A stretch of 64,000 nucleotides of DNA, from contig NZ_CP011308.1 of the NCBI RefSeq assembly GCF_000987835.1, positions 2,108,001 through 2,172,000 on the forward strand, written 5' to 3'. This document shows, one piece after another, positions 22,947 through 32,258 of the stretch. Made by a program: the position numbers and the translations under genes. The stretch is from Sulfurovum lithotrophicum (GTDB taxonomy: Bacteria > Campylobacterota > Campylobacteria > Campylobacterales > Sulfurovaceae). How positions within the stretch are numbered: position 1 is the first letter of the stretch; every line of letters begins with the position of its first letter. Below the pieces are notes generated by a model. It had not been told where the DNA came from and made no database searches. It was given only the letters and a program-made list of their open reading frames with translations.

Positions 22947-23606
22947 ATGAAAACACTCAGACAATTACATAAAAATGACAAACCCAGAGAAAAACTGGCT
23001 TCCCGAGGTGTACAGGTGCTGAAGAACGATGAGCTTTTAGCCGTACTGCTCGGTTCCGGTGTGCAGGGGAAAGATGTTAGAAAGTTGGCTAAAGAGATCG
23101 TCTCCATAATGGATGACAATTTTGACAAGCTTTCCCTTGATAAACTATGTGATATTCATGGCCTGGGTATAGCCAAAGCTTCTCAGATACTTGCTGCCAT
23201 CGAATTGAGCAAACGCTATCTCATCCATTCCCACAAACGTATCTGTTCTGCACGGGATGTCTATGATGAGCTTAAACAGTTCAGCACCAAAACCCAAGAG
23301 TATTTTCTTACTATCACTCTTGACGGCGCTTCACATATTATCAACACGAGAACTGTCTTCATCGGTACACTGAACCAAAGTATCGTCCATCCCAGAGAAG
23401 TGTTTGCCGATGCTATTTCTGACAGGGCCGCGGGTATCATTATTGCCCATAACCATCCCTCCGGTACACTCGAAGCCAGCAGGGCTGACATACAGATCAC
23501 GCAAAGGCTCAAGGAGGTCTCCAGATTGGTCGGCATAGAGTTACTCGACCATGTCATACTTTCCAGACAGGGATATTACAGTTTTTCGGATGAGGGACTG
23601 TTATGA
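22947..23606 (+). CDS. radC: RadC family JAB/MPN-domain protein
   Basis: 219 residues. An N-terminal UPF0758 region with a helix-hairpin-helix-like motif (ELLAVLLGSGVQGKDV, HGLGIAKASQILA) precedes the JAB metalloprotease-like domain, with AHNHPSGTLEASRADIQIT as the metal-binding motif and LDHVILS. RadC proteins are widespread; the old link to radiation repair was withdrawn and the function is unresolved. Single gene with its own upstream AT-rich region. Confidence 0.9.
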   Translation: MKTLRQLHKNDKPREKLASRGVQVLKNDELLAVLLGSGVQGKDVRKLAKEIVSIMDDNFDKLSLDKLCDIHGLGIAKASQILAAIELSKRYLIHSHKRICSARDVYDELKQFSTKTQEYFLTITLDGASHIINTRTVFIGTLNQSIVHPREVFADAISDRAAGIIIAHNHPSGTLEASRADIQITQRLKEVSRLVGIELLDHVILSRQGYYSFSDEGLL

Positions 23607-23644
23607 TATGCTGCCGGACCATTACCCCAACTACTTAGAGGAAC

Positions 23645-23992
23645 TCAAGCATCAGTTTTTAATTCATAAATATCAGTAGCCGGCGAGATACAAAAAAGCT
23701 TATATTCATCTATAATGTCCTTTTTTGTCACTGTCTCAAACCCGAGTTTCTCTGCTATTTTTTTCAGTGACTCTATCTCCTCGGGATGCATTGTAATAAT
23801 TTCAAGCAACAAATCTCCCTTGTATCCTCTGTAAGTCCGAACATCCATAATGTCAAAATCAAGTGCACGTCGGATCATCTCTTTTCGGTCTTCATCCATG
23901 CTGCCCTCTGATGAAGCTAGCTCTGAAGCAGCTTTCCTTTGGTTCCAGGCATAGAGATCACCGTCGTGTCCCTCTGAGTGATTGTTATCCAT
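23645..23992 (-). CDS. hypothetical protein
   Basis: 115 residues, acidic and without signal peptide; AGGAGG lies just upstream of ATG 23992. The first 40 residues are polar (MDNNHSEGHDGDLYAWN...), followed by a small alpha/beta region with LLEIITMHPEEIESLKKIAEKLGFETVTKKDIIDEYKLF. I recognise no family. It converges on radC with 38 bp between the ends and has no cotranscribed neighbour. The 203-bp stretch 23993-24195 upstream is AT-rich and shows no gene. Confidence 0.65.
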   Translation of the reverse strand: MDNNHSEGHDGDLYAWNQRKAASELASSEGSMDEDRKEMIRRALDFDIMDVRTYRGYKGDLLLEIITMHPEEIESLKKIAEKLGFETVTKKDIIDEYKLFCISPATDIYELKTDA

Positions 23993-24195
23993 TTCATATC
24001 CTCCTATACAAATAATATAAAAATTATATCATATATAAATGGGATAGGATCAAAAGCAATGTTGAGAATCGCACCGAGAATTGATCATAAGTAAAAAGAA
24101 AGAGATTTGACTAACGGGGACTATCTATATTTATGGTAAAGCCGTATAATCAAAATGAGCAATACTCTATTCTTGCTTAAAACCGAAATCCGTAT

Positions 24196-24597
24196 TTATC
24201 TCTGCTTAAGGGTCTTGTAATTTTTACATCCATCCCGAAGACCTAGTTCGCAGGCCTTTTTAAAAAATACTTTGGCCTGAGTGAAGTCTTTTTTGATCCC
24301 CTCCCCGTTTGTGTACATTGTCCCGAGGATATAACATCCAACTTTACCTCCCAGCGCACATGTCTTTTCAAGGAATTCGGCGGACTTGGCATAATCCTTT
24401 TGAATACCCCTGCCTTTGTAATACATGATCCCGAGGTTAAAGCACCCTGGCGCAATATCCTGTCCGCATGCTTTTTCGAAGAGCTCAGTGGCTCTTGTGT
24501 AGTCTCCGCTGTTGTGGGCTTTAAAGGCTTCATCCAGAGTGCCGGAAAAAGCTATGACTGACCACACCATTAAAATTGAGATAACTTTACCCATCAT
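24196..24597 (-). CDS. secreted Sel1-like repeat protein (HcpA type)
   Basis: 133 residues with a signal peptide (about 1-19) and three Sel1-like repeats of 36 residues, with the pattern A-x-x-LEKAC-x-G-x-x-x-GC-x-x-LG-x-MY-x-x-G-x-G-I-x-K-DY. Each repeat has a pair of cysteines seven residues apart, as in Helicobacter cysteine-rich proteins (Hcp), where they form disulfides. It is probably periplasmic or secreted. The partner is unknown. GGGAGGGGA upstream of ATG 24597 is a strong ribosome binding site. Confidence 0.82.
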   Translation of the reverse strand: MMGKVISILMVWSVIAFSGTLDEAFKAHNSGDYTRATELFEKACGQDIAPGCFNLGIMYYKGRGIQKDYAKSAEFLEKTCALGGKVGCYILGTMYTNGEGIKKDFTQAKVFFKKACELGLRDGCKNYKTLKQR

Positions 24598-24664
24598 TCC
24601 CCTCCCTCTTTTTCGCTCTTTTATTACGTCAGTATAGCATTTTCATTTTTTTTCGGATGTTCGG

Positions 24665-25132
24665 TCATTTTCCCGGCAATATCTCTGCGGGAACTTTTGG
24701 GAACCGTTCCTTGAGCTTTGTAAAATAGGAAGGGTCGCCGATACATTCCGGATTTTCTTCTTCAGTGTATGCTAGCTCTGCGACCTTCCATATACCATCT
24801 TTTCGATACATCAATGCAGAGATATCTTCATAATGGCTCTTGCCGTCCCGAGACTGTGGAATCGTATGGACCCAGGACCATCCATTCTTCACTTTCATGT
24901 ATTTTACGATAAAGACCATTTCTGTGCCCTGTAATTCTTTCATCTTCTTTCGCAATGCATCAAGAATAGTTTTGCGTACAGGACTACCCGGCAATACTGA
25001 GGAACTGAAATTTGTACGATCTGCCTCATGCCTGCTGTCTACTCTAGAACCCAAGCACGAAACAGAACTGCCTAGAAGTGAAAAAAGAGTGATAGTCACT
25101 ACAGCAGCTAGTGAAAACCTATGACATTTCAT
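24665..25132 (-). CDS. exported hypothetical protein, possible lipoprotein
   Basis: 155 residues. The N-terminal hydrophobic signal ends SSVSCLGS, which could be a lipobox-like site though it lacks the usual Leu at -3. The mature part is a compact domain with RKTILDALRKKMKELQG, MVFIVKYMKVKNGWSWVHTIPQ and GIWKVAELAYTEEENPECIGD. I do not recognise the family, but similar small exported proteins with a WxxV core are widespread in Proteobacteria. Monocistronic, 68 bp before the Sel1 gene in the same direction. Confidence 0.65.
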   Translation of the reverse strand: MKCHRFSLAAVVTITLFSLLGSSVSCLGSRVDSRHEADRTNFSSSVLPGSPVRKTILDALRKKMKELQGTEMVFIVKYMKVKNGWSWVHTIPQSRDGKSHYEDISALMYRKDGIWKVAELAYTEEENPECIGDPSYFTKLKERFPKVPAEILPGK

Positions 25133-25252
25133 CTGATCCTCCTTCTGTTTTCATAAAATATAGCATATATATGATTAGATAAAAGAAAACGCTAATATGC
25201 AGGATCGAAGTAATTGTATAAAAGATTTAGGGGAATATTTTAGTAGTATTTA

Positions 25253-25340
25253 TGGCAGAGAGGAAGGGATTCGAACCCTCGATGAGTTGCCCCATACACG
25301 AGTTCCAGTCGTGCGCCTTCGACCACTCGGCCACCTCTCT
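25253..25340 (-). tRNA. tRNA-Ser (GGA)
   Basis: 88-nt class II tRNA with acceptor AGAGAGG/CCTCTCT, anticodon GGA within CTGGAAC, a long variable arm, T-loop GGTTCGAATCC and encoded CCA. It begins 13 nt after the SRP RNA on the same strand, so both are probably one transcript. Confidence 0.96.
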
Positions 25341-25353
25341 ACGGTCTATAAGA

Positions 25354-25456
25354 CCTCTCCCCAGATGGCTGCGGCACACGAGAAAGAGGGGTGGGCTGCT
25401 ACGTTCCCGTCCTGACCCGTTGTCCCTCAGTCCCGTTGCACAGGTCTGAAAAGAGG
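25354..25456 (-). ncRNA. ffs: bacterial small SRP RNA (4.5S RNA)
   Basis: About 103 nt on the minus strand. The diagnostic apical hairpin is present: GTCAGGACGGGAACGTAGCAG matches the consensus of symmetric loop, tetraloop and asymmetric loop that binds Ffh. The ends pair over 12 bp (CCTCTTTTCAGA with TCTGGGGAGAGG, using G-U pairs). With Ffh it targets membrane proteins to FtsY and SecY. It is preceded by a consensus -10 box and followed by tRNA-Ser(GGA). Confidence 0.93.
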
Positions 25457-25463
25457 CACGCGA

Positions 25464-25469
25464 ATTATA
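25464..25469 (-). promoter_or_regulatory. -10 box of the SRP RNA/tRNA-Ser transcript
   Basis: TATAAT on the minus strand, 8 nt before the predicted 5' end of the SRP RNA. No good -35 box is visible. Confidence 0.75.
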
Positions 25470-25500
25470 GCAAAAGAACCATTAATCGAGGTTAATGCAA

Positions 25501-25576
25501 GGTGGATTTATCCACCAAAAAGTTTGATGTGTCCATGAGAAAATGGATTTATTCATGGTGGGTAAACCCACCCTAC
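25501..25576. repeat. REP-like palindrome pair with GTAG head
   Basis: Two hairpins: GGTGGA-TTTA-TCCACC at 25501-25516, and GGTGGG-TAAA-CCCACC at 25557-25572 followed by CTAC. On the minus strand the second reads GTAG, then the palindrome, like the REP elements processed by RAYT transposases. The TAG of the head is the stop codon of the ATPase gene at 25573-26652. Related hairpins lie at 37461-37486 and 51497-51593. Confidence 0.7.
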
Positions 25577-26652
25577 GCGTCTTTTTCTGTATGAGCAATA
25601 CTCCACTCATTGAACGGCAACGCTTCAAAATGGAGCTTTTCAATGTCAAAGGTATAGCTGTTGGCTACCGTGACAATGGTGATCTTCCGGATACCGTGTT
25701 TTTTATAAATGGAAAACTTGTTCTGCGATTTTACCCAGAGACTTTCTTCACTCTCAAAAGGAGCAGGGATAATAAGTTCATGTTCTTCAGTGACATACCC
25801 ATGTACGCCCAATGTTTTAAATTGGATGCCGTGCTTTATAAGCGTAAGGGCGATCATGCTATCGAACTGGTTACCGAAAGACTGCTGGGCGGTGAGGTAC
25901 TTGACAAAAGCGAAGTCGTACATGATCATCTTCTTTCCGCTTCGCTTGATAGCATTGTCAATGAAATAGAGCAGTCCCTCTTCCTGAAAGTGTTTGATGG
26001 TACTGTAGACAAAATCTTTGGAAATCCTGAAGTGCTCTTTGGTAAAACTGTATATCTGATGCGTGGTCATGGGCTGTGTGTTGTAGCGTGCGAGAATGAG
26101 GATAAGGGACTGTTCGTTGGGACTGAACTGCTGCTGGAAGAACTGTTTCATAAAGAGCGTAGTGTTTTTGGTATGTTTTGCCATAGCAGGGAGGGTGCCG
26201 GCTTTGAGAAAATGGTTGAATGCCACAGTATCCGAACTCGCATTCTCAAAGGCGAAGAACTCCTCATAATCCAGAGGGAAGAGCTGTACCGTGGTAAACC
26301 TTTCGTCCTTTAAAGGAATTCGGCTTATGATAATGAGCCGCTCCACGGAGGGAAACATTTCAAGCATCCCCTCCTCATAATGATCCAGTATCAGCTCTTT
26401 GATATGATACTCTTCCATGTATGCCTGCAGGGGAAGCGTATCGAGGGTGTTGAGGATAAGATTGGGATCTTCGAGGTCGATGTAGAGTGTCGCTTCATCC
26501 TGTTGCTTCAGGTAGTCAAGTACCAATGCCGTTTTGCCGCTTCCCCTCGCTCCGTGAAGATTGATATTCCCCGCAGGGGGGATCTCGGTCTTTCTCAATA
26601 TGTAATGATCGTTTACGGGTGGATGTTCATGATAATGTTCCAGCAGATCCAT
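25573..26652 (-). CDS. AAA-family ATPase of unknown role
   Basis: 359 residues. The P-loop GARGSGKTAL (about 34-43) and a Walker B-like LYIDLEDP open an ATPase domain of the AAA_14 kind. A winged-helix-like middle region (LILARYNTQPMTTHQIYSFT) is followed by a C-terminal domain with residues recalling DUF4143 restriction-like folds (SYTFDIEKLHFEALPF). Such proteins are common as singletons in Campylobacterota; their substrates are unknown. It is a single gene, and its stop codon is provided by the head of a REP-like element. Confidence 0.75.
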   Translation of the reverse strand: MDLLEHYHEHPPVNDHYILRKTEIPPAGNINLHGARGSGKTALVLDYLKQQDEATLYIDLEDPNLILNTLDTLPLQAYMEEYHIKELILDHYEEGMLEMFPSVERLIIISRIPLKDERFTTVQLFPLDYEEFFAFENASSDTVAFNHFLKAGTLPAMAKHTKNTTLFMKQFFQQQFSPNEQSLILILARYNTQPMTTHQIYSFTKEHFRISKDFVYSTIKHFQEEGLLYFIDNAIKRSGKKMIMYDFAFVKYLTAQQSFGNQFDSMIALTLIKHGIQFKTLGVHGYVTEEHELIIPAPFESEESLWVKSQNKFSIYKKHGIRKITIVTVANSYTFDIEKLHFEALPFNEWSIAHTEKDA

Positions 26653-26725
26653 TGAATAATCTCCAAACTTTCCTTTTAGTAAGGAAATAAATTTTCATAT
26701 TGTACCGTTTTTGCTGTTAAAACCA

Positions 26726-26844
26726 TTGCACCTTTCAAAAAGTTTGGATATAATTCGCGTTCCTAAATTTATGTTAGAGGGTCCAAACCCTGTGTTTTAG
26801 GCACCTTGGCTTTGCCATGCTAACGAGTTCTTTAAAGGGTAAAT
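26726..26844 (+). promoter_or_regulatory. promoter and leader of the S10-spc operon
   Basis: TTGCAC (26726-26731), a 17-nt spacer and TATAAT (26749-26754) lie about 90 bp before rpsJ. The leader contains a small hairpin GGGT-CCAA-ACCC and a second potential one (GGCA...TGCC). In E. coli the S10 leader binds L4; no similarity to that structure is evident here. Confidence 0.8.
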
Positions 26845-27156
26845 ATGGAAAAAATTAGATTAAAGCTTAAAGCTTACGATCACAGAGTGTTAGACAGATC
26901 AGTTGCTGCTATCGTTGATGCAGTTAAACGTACAGGTGCTGAGATTAGAGGGCCGATTCCAATGCCAACTAAGATGAAGCGTTATACTGTTCTTAAATCA
27001 CCTCACGTAAACAAAGATGCGCGTGAGCAGTTTGAGATCAGAATTCACGGAAGAATGATCGATATCGTTTCGGCAACTTCAGACACAATCGATTCACTGA
27101 TGAAGTTGGATCTTGCGCCTGAAATCGAAGTTGAAATCAGATCAATGGACAAGTAG
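26845..27156 (+). CDS. rpsJ: 30S ribosomal protein S10
   Basis: 103 residues, the family length, starting [20 protein letters not shown] and containing [30 protein letters not shown]10 sits in the 30S head and, as NusE, joins NusB in transcription antitermination. First gene of a co-directional block of ribosomal genes that runs to rplQ; AAAGGG lies before the start. Confidence 0.98.
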   Translation: MEKIRLKLKAYDHRVLDRSVAAIVDAVKRTGAEIRGPIPMPTKMKRYTVLKSPHVNKDAREQFEIRIHGRMIDIVSATSDTIDSLMKLDLAPEIEVEIRSMDK

Positions 27157-27165
27157 GAGTAGAGA

Positions 27166-27747
27166 ATGGAATTTATCGTAGAAAAAATTGGTATGAGCAG
27201 AACTGTTGATGTACCAAGTGTTCCAGTTACACTTCTTAAAGTCGTTGATACGAAAGTTTGCGAAGTGAAAGAAGACGGAAAAGCACTTGTAGCGTATAAC
27301 TCAAGCAAGAAACTCAACAAGAGCATTGAAGGTCAGCAGACTAAATTCGGTGTTTCCAAAGAGTTCAACAAGTTCATGACCATCGAAGTGGCTGAAGGTA
27401 CTGAAGCGGGTGATCTCAACCCAGCAGCATTGGCTGAAGCAGCTGTAGTAAAAACATCACTCAATACCAAGGGTAGAGGTTTTTCCGGTGGTATGAAGCG
27501 TCACAACTTTGGTGGCGGACCTGGTTCACACGGACACAGATTTGGTAGAAGAATCGGTTCTATCGGTAACGCTGAGTGGCCTGGACGTGTACAGAAAGGT
27601 AAGAAAATGCCTGGACAGTACGGTAACACTAAAGTTACAGTTAAAAATGACGTTGTGTCATTCGATGCCGAGAACGGCATCTTAGTATTAAAAGGTTCAA
27701 TTCCTGGTCACAACGGTGCCAGAGGATTGGTAAGGATAGTTAAATAA
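27166..27747 (+). CDS. rplC: 50S ribosomal protein L3
   Basis: 193 residues, on the short side for L3, as in other Campylobacterota. It contains the signature [20 protein letters not shown], whose loop reaches the peptidyl-transferase centre, and [15 protein letters not shown]3 starts 50S assembly with L24. It begins 9 nt after rpsJ, and its stop overlaps the rplD start by one base. Confidence 0.97.
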   Translation: MEFIVEKIGMSRTVDVPSVPVTLLKVVDTKVCEVKEDGKALVAYNSSKKLNKSIEGQQTKFGVSKEFNKFMTIEVAEGTEAGDLNPAALAEAAVVKTSLNTKGRGFSGGMKRHNFGGGPGSHGHRFGRRIGSIGNAEWPGRVQKGKKMPGQYGNTKVTVKNDVVSFDAENGILVLKGSIPGHNGARGLVRIVK

Positions 27748-28337
27748 TGAAAACAACAGTAATTAAAACAACAGATCTGCCAAAAGCATTTTTGGAAGTT
27801 CACCCTCATAACCTTTACCTTTACTGTAAAGCGTATGCATCTGGTCTCAGAGCAAATACGGCTCAGACTAAGAACAGATCAGCAGTAAGTGGTGGCGGTA
27901 AGAAGCCATGGGCTCAGAAAGGTGGCGGACGTGCGCGTGCCGGTTCACTGAGATCACCGATCTTCGTTGGCGGTGGTGTGGCATTCGGACCAAGTACTAA
28001 CAAGAACTATGATCAGAAAGTGAACAAGAAGCAGAAGAAACTTGCACTGTATCACGCATTGGCTGAATTGGCTGCAAACGAAAGACTTTTCGTTGTAGAC
28101 AATGTCGCTATCGAATCCGGTAAGACAAAAGATGCTCTGGCATTCGTGAACGGTCTTGAGCAGAGAGATGTGCTTGTAGTAAAAGAGATGATCGATGACA
28201 AAACATTCTTGGCATTCAGAAATCTTCAAAATGCATATCTTGTTGAAGCAAATGAGCTTAATGCTTATCTTGCAGCTGCATATCACTCGGTAGTGATCGA
28301 AAAAGCAGTATTTGATAAATTGACAGAAGAGGCTTAA
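27747..28337 (+). CDS. rplD: 50S ribosomal protein L4
   Basis: 196 residues with the extended loop [20 protein letters not shown] that lines the exit tunnel (macrolide-sensitive region). The C-terminal part is typical of bacterial L4. L4 regulates the S10 operon in E. coli; whether it does here is not known. TAATG overlap with rplC. Confidence 0.97.
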   Translation: MKTTVIKTTDLPKAFLEVHPHNLYLYCKAYASGLRANTAQTKNRSAVSGGGKKPWAQKGGGRARAGSLRSPIFVGGGVAFGPSTNKNYDQKVNKKQKKLALYHALAELAANERLFVVDNVAIESGKTKDALAFVNGLEQRDVLVVKEMIDDKTFLAFRNLQNAYLVEANELNAYLAAAYHSVVIEKAVFDKLTEEA

Positions 28338-28338
28338 G

Positions 28339-28620
28339 ATGGCAGATATTACAGATATTAAATCAATTATGTATACAGAGAAGAGCTTGGCTCTTCAAGA
28401 AGAAGGTGTCATCGTAGTTCAAACAACTCCAAGAATGACTAAAAATGGTCTTAAAGAAGTTTTCAAAGAGTTCTTCGGGATCACTCCACTTAGAGTTAAC
28501 TCCATGAGAGTCAACGGTAAAGTGAAAAGATTTAAAGGTATCGAAGGGAAAAGACCAGACTTGAAAAAGTTCTATGTCAAGCTTCCGGAAGATGCAAAAA
28601 TCGAAAGCTTAGCGGTATAA
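28339..28620 (+). CDS. rplW: 50S ribosomal protein L23
   Basis: 93 residues, with [17 protein letters not shown] and the C-terminal [20 protein letters not shown]. It is at the tunnel exit and docks trigger factor and SRP. Starts 1 nt after the rplD stop, so translation is probably coupled. Confidence 0.96.
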   Translation: MADITDIKSIMYTEKSLALQEEGVIVVQTTPRMTKNGLKEVFKEFFGITPLRVNSMRVNGKVKRFKGIEGKRPDLKKFYVKLPEDAKIESLAV

Positions 28621-28629
28621 GGATAGAAG

Positions 28630-29457
28630 ATGGCAATTAAAACATATAAACCAACCACACCTTCCCGTCGTTATATGACTAACCTTGACAGTGGTGATAT
28701 CACTGCCAAAGCAAGTGTTAGAGCTCTACTGAAGAATCTTCCAAGATCTGCAGGTAGAAACAGTAACGGTAGAATCACTTCTCGTCACAGAGAAGCAGGT
28801 GCGAAGAAACTTTACAGAATCATCGACTTCAAAAGAAACAAATTTGGTATCGAAGGTACTGTAGCAACGATCGAATACGATCCGTACAGAAACTGTAGAA
28901 TCTGTCTTGTCAATTATGTTGACGGTGACAGAAGATACATTCTTCAGCCAAAAGGTCTGAACGTCGGTGACAAGATCATGTCAGCGGAGTCTGGTCTAGA
29001 TATCAAGACCGGTAACACGATGAAATTGAAGAACATCCCTGTTGGTACCCTGGTACACAACATTGAGCTTAGCCCGGGACATGGCGGTCAGATCGCACGT
29101 TCTGCAGGTGGTTACGCACAGATCATGGGTAGAGACGGCAAATACGTTTCCCTTAGACTTCCATCTGGTGAAATGAGATACGTTCTTGGTGAATGTCTGG
29201 CAACGATCGGTACTGTTGGGAACGAAGACTTCTCAAACATCGTGATCGGTAAAGCCGGTAGAAGCAGACACCTCGGTATCAGACCTCAGACACGTGGTTC
29301 TGCAATGAACCCGATAGATCACCCACACGGTGGTGGTGAAGGTAAGACAAACTCAGGTCGTCATCCGGTATCTCCTTGGGGTATGCCAACTAAGGGTTAC
29401 AAGACTCGTAAGAAAAAAGCTAGTGATAAATTAATTATCTCTAAAAGAAAAAAGTAA
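28630..29457 (+). CDS. rplB: 50S ribosomal protein L2
   Basis: 275 residues. It carries the universally conserved [18 protein letters not shown] loop, including the histidine near the peptidyl-transferase centre, and the basic tail [20 protein letters not shown]2 is a primary 23S binder needed for subunit joining and peptide-bond formation. Located 9 nt after rplW. Confidence 0.98.
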   Translation: MAIKTYKPTTPSRRYMTNLDSGDITAKASVRALLKNLPRSAGRNSNGRITSRHREAGAKKLYRIIDFKRNKFGIEGTVATIEYDPYRNCRICLVNYVDGDRRYILQPKGLNVGDKIMSAESGLDIKTGNTMKLKNIPVGTLVHNIELSPGHGGQIARSAGGYAQIMGRDGKYVSLRLPSGEMRYVLGECLATIGTVGNEDFSNIVIGKAGRSRHLGIRPQTRGSAMNPIDHPHGGGEGKTNSGRHPVSPWGMPTKGYKTRKKKASDKLIISKRKK

Positions 29458-29468
29458 GGGGCTAAGAT

Positions 29469-29747
29469 ATGGCAAGATCGACAAAAAAAGGTCCATTCAT
29501 CGATGGTCACCTAATGAAAAAAGTGTTAGCAGCTAAAGAAGCTGGAGATAAAAAACCGATCAAAACATGGTCAAGAAGATCTGTGATCTTCCCTGAATTC
29601 ATCGGTTTGACAATCAATGTTCACAACGGTAGACAATTCATCCCTGTGTTCATTACCGAGAACCACGTAGGTTACAAACTGGGTGAATTCGCACCAACAA
29701 GAACGTTCAAGGGCCACAAAGGTTCTGTTCAGAAGAAGGTAGGTTAA
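29469..29747 (+). CDS. rpsS: 30S ribosomal protein S19
   Basis: 92 residues beginning [19 protein letters not shown], with [20 protein letters not shown] and GHKLGEF-like [17 protein letters not shown]19 lies in the 30S head with S13 and contacts the A-site region. Two bases separate its stop from rplV. Confidence 0.97.
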   Translation: MARSTKKGPFIDGHLMKKVLAAKEAGDKKPIKTWSRRSVIFPEFIGLTINVHNGRQFIPVFITENHVGYKLGEFAPTRTFKGHKGSVQKKVG

Positions 29748-29749
29748 TT

Positions 29750-30088
29750 ATGAGTAGAGCATTATTGAAATTTGTAAGAGTCTCTCCTACTAAAGCTAGA
29801 CTTATCGCCAGAGAAGTTCAGGGAATGAATGCAGAGCTTGCATTGGCATCTCTTGAATTCATGCCTAACAAAGCAGCGGGCATCATCTCTAAAGTGATCG
29901 CATCAGCGGTTGCGAACGGTGATTTTGAACCTGAAGAAGTTGAAATCACTTCTTGTAGAGTTGACAAAGCAGCGGTAATGAAAAGATGGAGACCAAGAGC
30001 AAGAGGTACTGCATCAAGAATCATTAAACCAACGGCACACATCCTGGTAGAAGTTAGTCCAGCTAAAAAAGATGGGGAGGACGCATAA
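29750..30088 (+). CDS. rplV: 50S ribosomal protein L22
   Basis: 112 residues with [16 protein letters not shown] at the start and the beta-hairpin [13 protein letters not shown] that reaches into the exit tunnel. It binds all six 23S domains during assembly. Its stop is followed after 1 nt by the rpsC start at 30090. Confidence 0.97.
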   Translation: MSRALLKFVRVSPTKARLIAREVQGMNAELALASLEFMPNKAAGIISKVIASAVANGDFEPEEVEITSCRVDKAAVMKRWRPRARGTASRIIKPTAHILVEVSPAKKDGEDA

Positions 30089-30089
30089 T

Positions 30090-30788
30090 ATGGGTCAAAA
30101 AGTCAATCCGATAGGTCTTAGACTTGGGATCAACAGAAACTGGGAGTCAAGATGGTTTCCGGCAAAAGAGAGAACTGCTGATTTTATCGCTGAAGATTAC
30201 AAGATCAGAAAGTTCCTGAAAAAAGAGCTTTTCTATGCGGGTGTTTCTAACATCATCATTGAAAGAACGGTAAAAAAACTGAGAATCAACATTATCACTG
30301 CACGTCCCGGTATCATCATCGGGAAAAAAGGTGCTGATATTGAGAAGTTGAAAACAACACTGGTCAAGATGCTTGGCAAAGATGTTGCTATCAACATCAA
30401 AGAAGAGAAACGTCCTCAGGCGTCAGGCCAGTTGGCAGCTGAAAATGTTGCAACACAGCTCGAAAGACGTGTTGCCTTCAGACGTGCAATGAAAAAAGTG
30501 ATCCAGGGTGCACTGAAGTCCGGCGCAAAAGGGATCAAGATTTCCGTATCCGGTAGACTGGGTGGTGCTGAAATGGCAAGAACCGAGTGGTACCTTGAGG
30601 GAAGAGTCCCTTTGCATACACTTAGAGCAAAGATCGATTACGGTTTTGCAGAAGCTCAAACAACTTACGGAATCATCGGTATTAAAGTTTGGATATTTAA
30701 AGGTGAAGTTCTCGCTAAAGGAATCCAGGCTGAGCCGGCGGAAGAGAAAAAAGGTGGTCGCAGACCATCCAGAAAGAGAGGTGAATAA
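30090..30788 (+). CDS. rpsC: 30S ribosomal protein S3
   Basis: 232 residues from ATG 30090 ([14 protein letters not shown]); the earlier in-frame ATG at 30072 lies inside rplV. The N-terminal domain is followed by a KH domain with [18 protein letters not shown] and by the C-terminal domain with [14 protein letters not shown]3 forms part of the mRNA entry channel and helicase. The tail is rich in Lys/Arg. Confidence 0.97.
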   Translation: MGQKVNPIGLRLGINRNWESRWFPAKERTADFIAEDYKIRKFLKKELFYAGVSNIIIERTVKKLRINIITARPGIIIGKKGADIEKLKTTLVKMLGKDVAINIKEEKRPQASGQLAAENVATQLERRVAFRRAMKKVIQGALKSGAKGIKISVSGRLGGAEMARTEWYLEGRVPLHTLRAKIDYGFAEAQTTYGIIGIKVWIFKGEVLAKGIQAEPAEEKKGGRRPSRKRGE

Positions 30789-30790
30789 CA

Positions 30791-31216
30791 ATGTTAATGC
30801 CTAAAAGAACGAAATGGAGAAAGCAGCAGAAAGGCCGTAACCGCGGTAAGTCTTTCAGAGGAAACAAGATCGAGTTCGGCGATATCGCTATCAAAGCGGT
30901 TGAAGCGGGCAGAATTGATTCTCGCCAGATCGAAGCAGCACGTATTACAATGACAAGAAAGATCAACAGAACAGGTAAGACCTGGATCAGAGTTTTCCCT
31001 GACAAGCCTTTGACTGCCAAGCCTCTTGAAACAAGAATGGGTAAAGGTAAAGGTGCTGTTGATAAATGGGTTATGAATATCAAGCCGGGAAGAATCATCT
31101 TCGAAATGGCAGGTGTTGACGAAGAGCTTGCAAGAGCAGCACTCACACTGGCGATCCATAAAATGCCATTTAAGTGTAAAATCATCACTGCAAAGGATAG
31201 TCATGAACTATATTGA
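30791..31216 (+). CDS. rplP: 50S ribosomal protein L16
   Basis: 141 residues beginning [19 protein letters not shown], with the conserved [14 protein letters not shown] and RIFPDKP-like [21 protein letters not shown]16 organises the A-site of the 50S. Its last 14 nt overlap the start of rpmC. Confidence 0.97.
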   Translation: MLMPKRTKWRKQQKGRNRGKSFRGNKIEFGDIAIKAVEAGRIDSRQIEAARITMTRKINRTGKTWIRVFPDKPLTAKPLETRMGKGKGAVDKWVMNIKPGRIIFEMAGVDEELARAALTLAIHKMPFKCKIITAKDSHELY

Positions 31217-31394
31217 TTTAAAAGATAAAAGCGAAGCAGAATTGCTTGCAATGCTTAAAGAGAAAAAACTTGAATTGTTCACGTTGAATGCAAAGCAGAA
31301 GACTATGCAGCTAACAAACACTTCAGAGTTGAGAGTAGCGAAAAAAGATATCGCTAGAATCCAGACAGCATTGACTGCTGCTAGAGCGAAGTAA
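31203..31394 (+). CDS. rpmC: 50S ribosomal protein L29
   Basis: 63 residues from ATG 31203, which lies inside the end of rplP (14-nt overlap, different frame). Two helices: [20 protein letters not shown] and [15 protein letters not shown], the usual L29 hairpin. It neighbours L23 at the tunnel exit. Confidence 0.95.
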   Translation: MNYIDLKDKSEAELLAMLKEKKLELFTLNAKQKTMQLTNTSELRVAKKDIARIQTALTAARAK

Positions 31395-31404
31395 GGGGTC
31401 ATTT

Positions 31405-31653
31405 ATGCCAAAAAGACAAATAACAGGTACCGTGATTAAAAAGGCTGGGGACAAAACTGCAACTGTATTGGTTGAGAGAAGAGTCCTTCACCCAAGATAT
31501 CACAAAACAGTAAAAAGATTTAAGAAATATCTTATCCATGATGAGAAGAATGAGATCAATGTAGGAGATACGGTGACTGCCATTGAGTGTAGACCGCTTT
31601 CTAAAACAAAAAGTTTCAGGCTTCTTGAAATCGTGAAGAGAGGAGAAGTGTAA
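31405..31653 (+). CDS. rpsQ: 30S ribosomal protein S17
   Basis: 82 residues, an OB-fold protein starting [20 protein letters not shown] and containing [19 protein letters not shown] and [12 protein letters not shown] primary binder of the 16S 5' domain. One-base overlap with rplN. Confidence 0.97.
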   Translation: MPKRQITGTVIKKAGDKTATVLVERRVLHPRYHKTVKRFKKYLIHDEKNEINVGDTVTAIECRPLSKTKSFRLLEIVKRGEV

Positions 31654-32021
31654 TGATCCAGGGATTTACTAGATTAAATGTAGCAGACAACTCTGGTGCA
31701 AAAGAGATCATGTGTATCAAGGTTCTTGGCGGATCCAAAAGAAGATACGCATCTGTAGGTGACGTAATCGTTGCCTCAGTCAAAAAAGCGCTTCCTACTG
31801 GAAAAGTGAAAAAAGGTAAGGTTGTCAAAGCAGTCGTCGTTAGAACAAAGAAAGAGATCCAGAGAGAAAATGGTTCACTTATCAGATTTGACGACAATGC
31901 TGCAGTGATCATTGATGACAAGAAAGAGCCTATAGGTACTCGTATCTTCGGCCCTGTAAGTCGTGAAACAAGATATGCAGGATTCATGAAAATTGTATCC
32001 CTTGCACCGGAGGTATGGTAA
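31653..32021 (+). CDS. rplN: 50S ribosomal protein L14
   Basis: 122 residues, the standard length, beginning [20 protein letters not shown]. It contains [20 protein letters not shown] and the conserved [12 protein letters not shown]14 forms an inter-subunit bridge and binds the silencing factor RsfS. Overlaps the rplX start by 1 nt. Confidence 0.98.
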   Translation: MIQGFTRLNVADNSGAKEIMCIKVLGGSKRRYASVGDVIVASVKKALPTGKVKKGKVVKAVVVRTKKEIQRENGSLIRFDDNAAVIIDDKKEPIGTRIFGPVSRETRYAGFMKIVSLAPEVW

Positions 32022-32254
32022 TGGCAACTAAGTTCAAGATCAAAAAAGGTGACCAGGTAATGGTTATCGCTGGTGATGACAAAGGTAAGACGGGAGAGGT
32101 TCTCCAGGTTCTTCCTAAAAAAGAAGCAGTAATCGTTGCAGGTTGTAAAATGGCCAAAAAAGCCATGAAACCAAGCGAGCAGAACAAAGAGGGTGGATTT
32201 GCAAACGTTGAAATGCCTATCCACATCTCGAACGTAAAAAAAGTAGAGGCATAA
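32021..32254 (+). CDS. rplX: 50S ribosomal protein L24
   Basis: 77 residues with the KOW motif [21 protein letters not shown] chose ATG 32021 (TAATG overlap with rplN) over ATG 32015, which lies inside rplN. L24 initiates 50S assembly with L3. Confidence 0.95.
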   Translation: MATKFKIKKGDQVMVIAGDDKGKTGEVLQVLPKKEAVIVAGCKMAKKAMKPSEQNKEGGFANVEMPIHISNVKKVEA

Positions 32255-32258
32255 TCTT

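Noticed and set aside
25543-26313. 256-codon open frame on the plus strand
   Set aside because: It is antisense to the AAA ATPase with its clear P-loop, and its 5' part covers the REP-like repeat.
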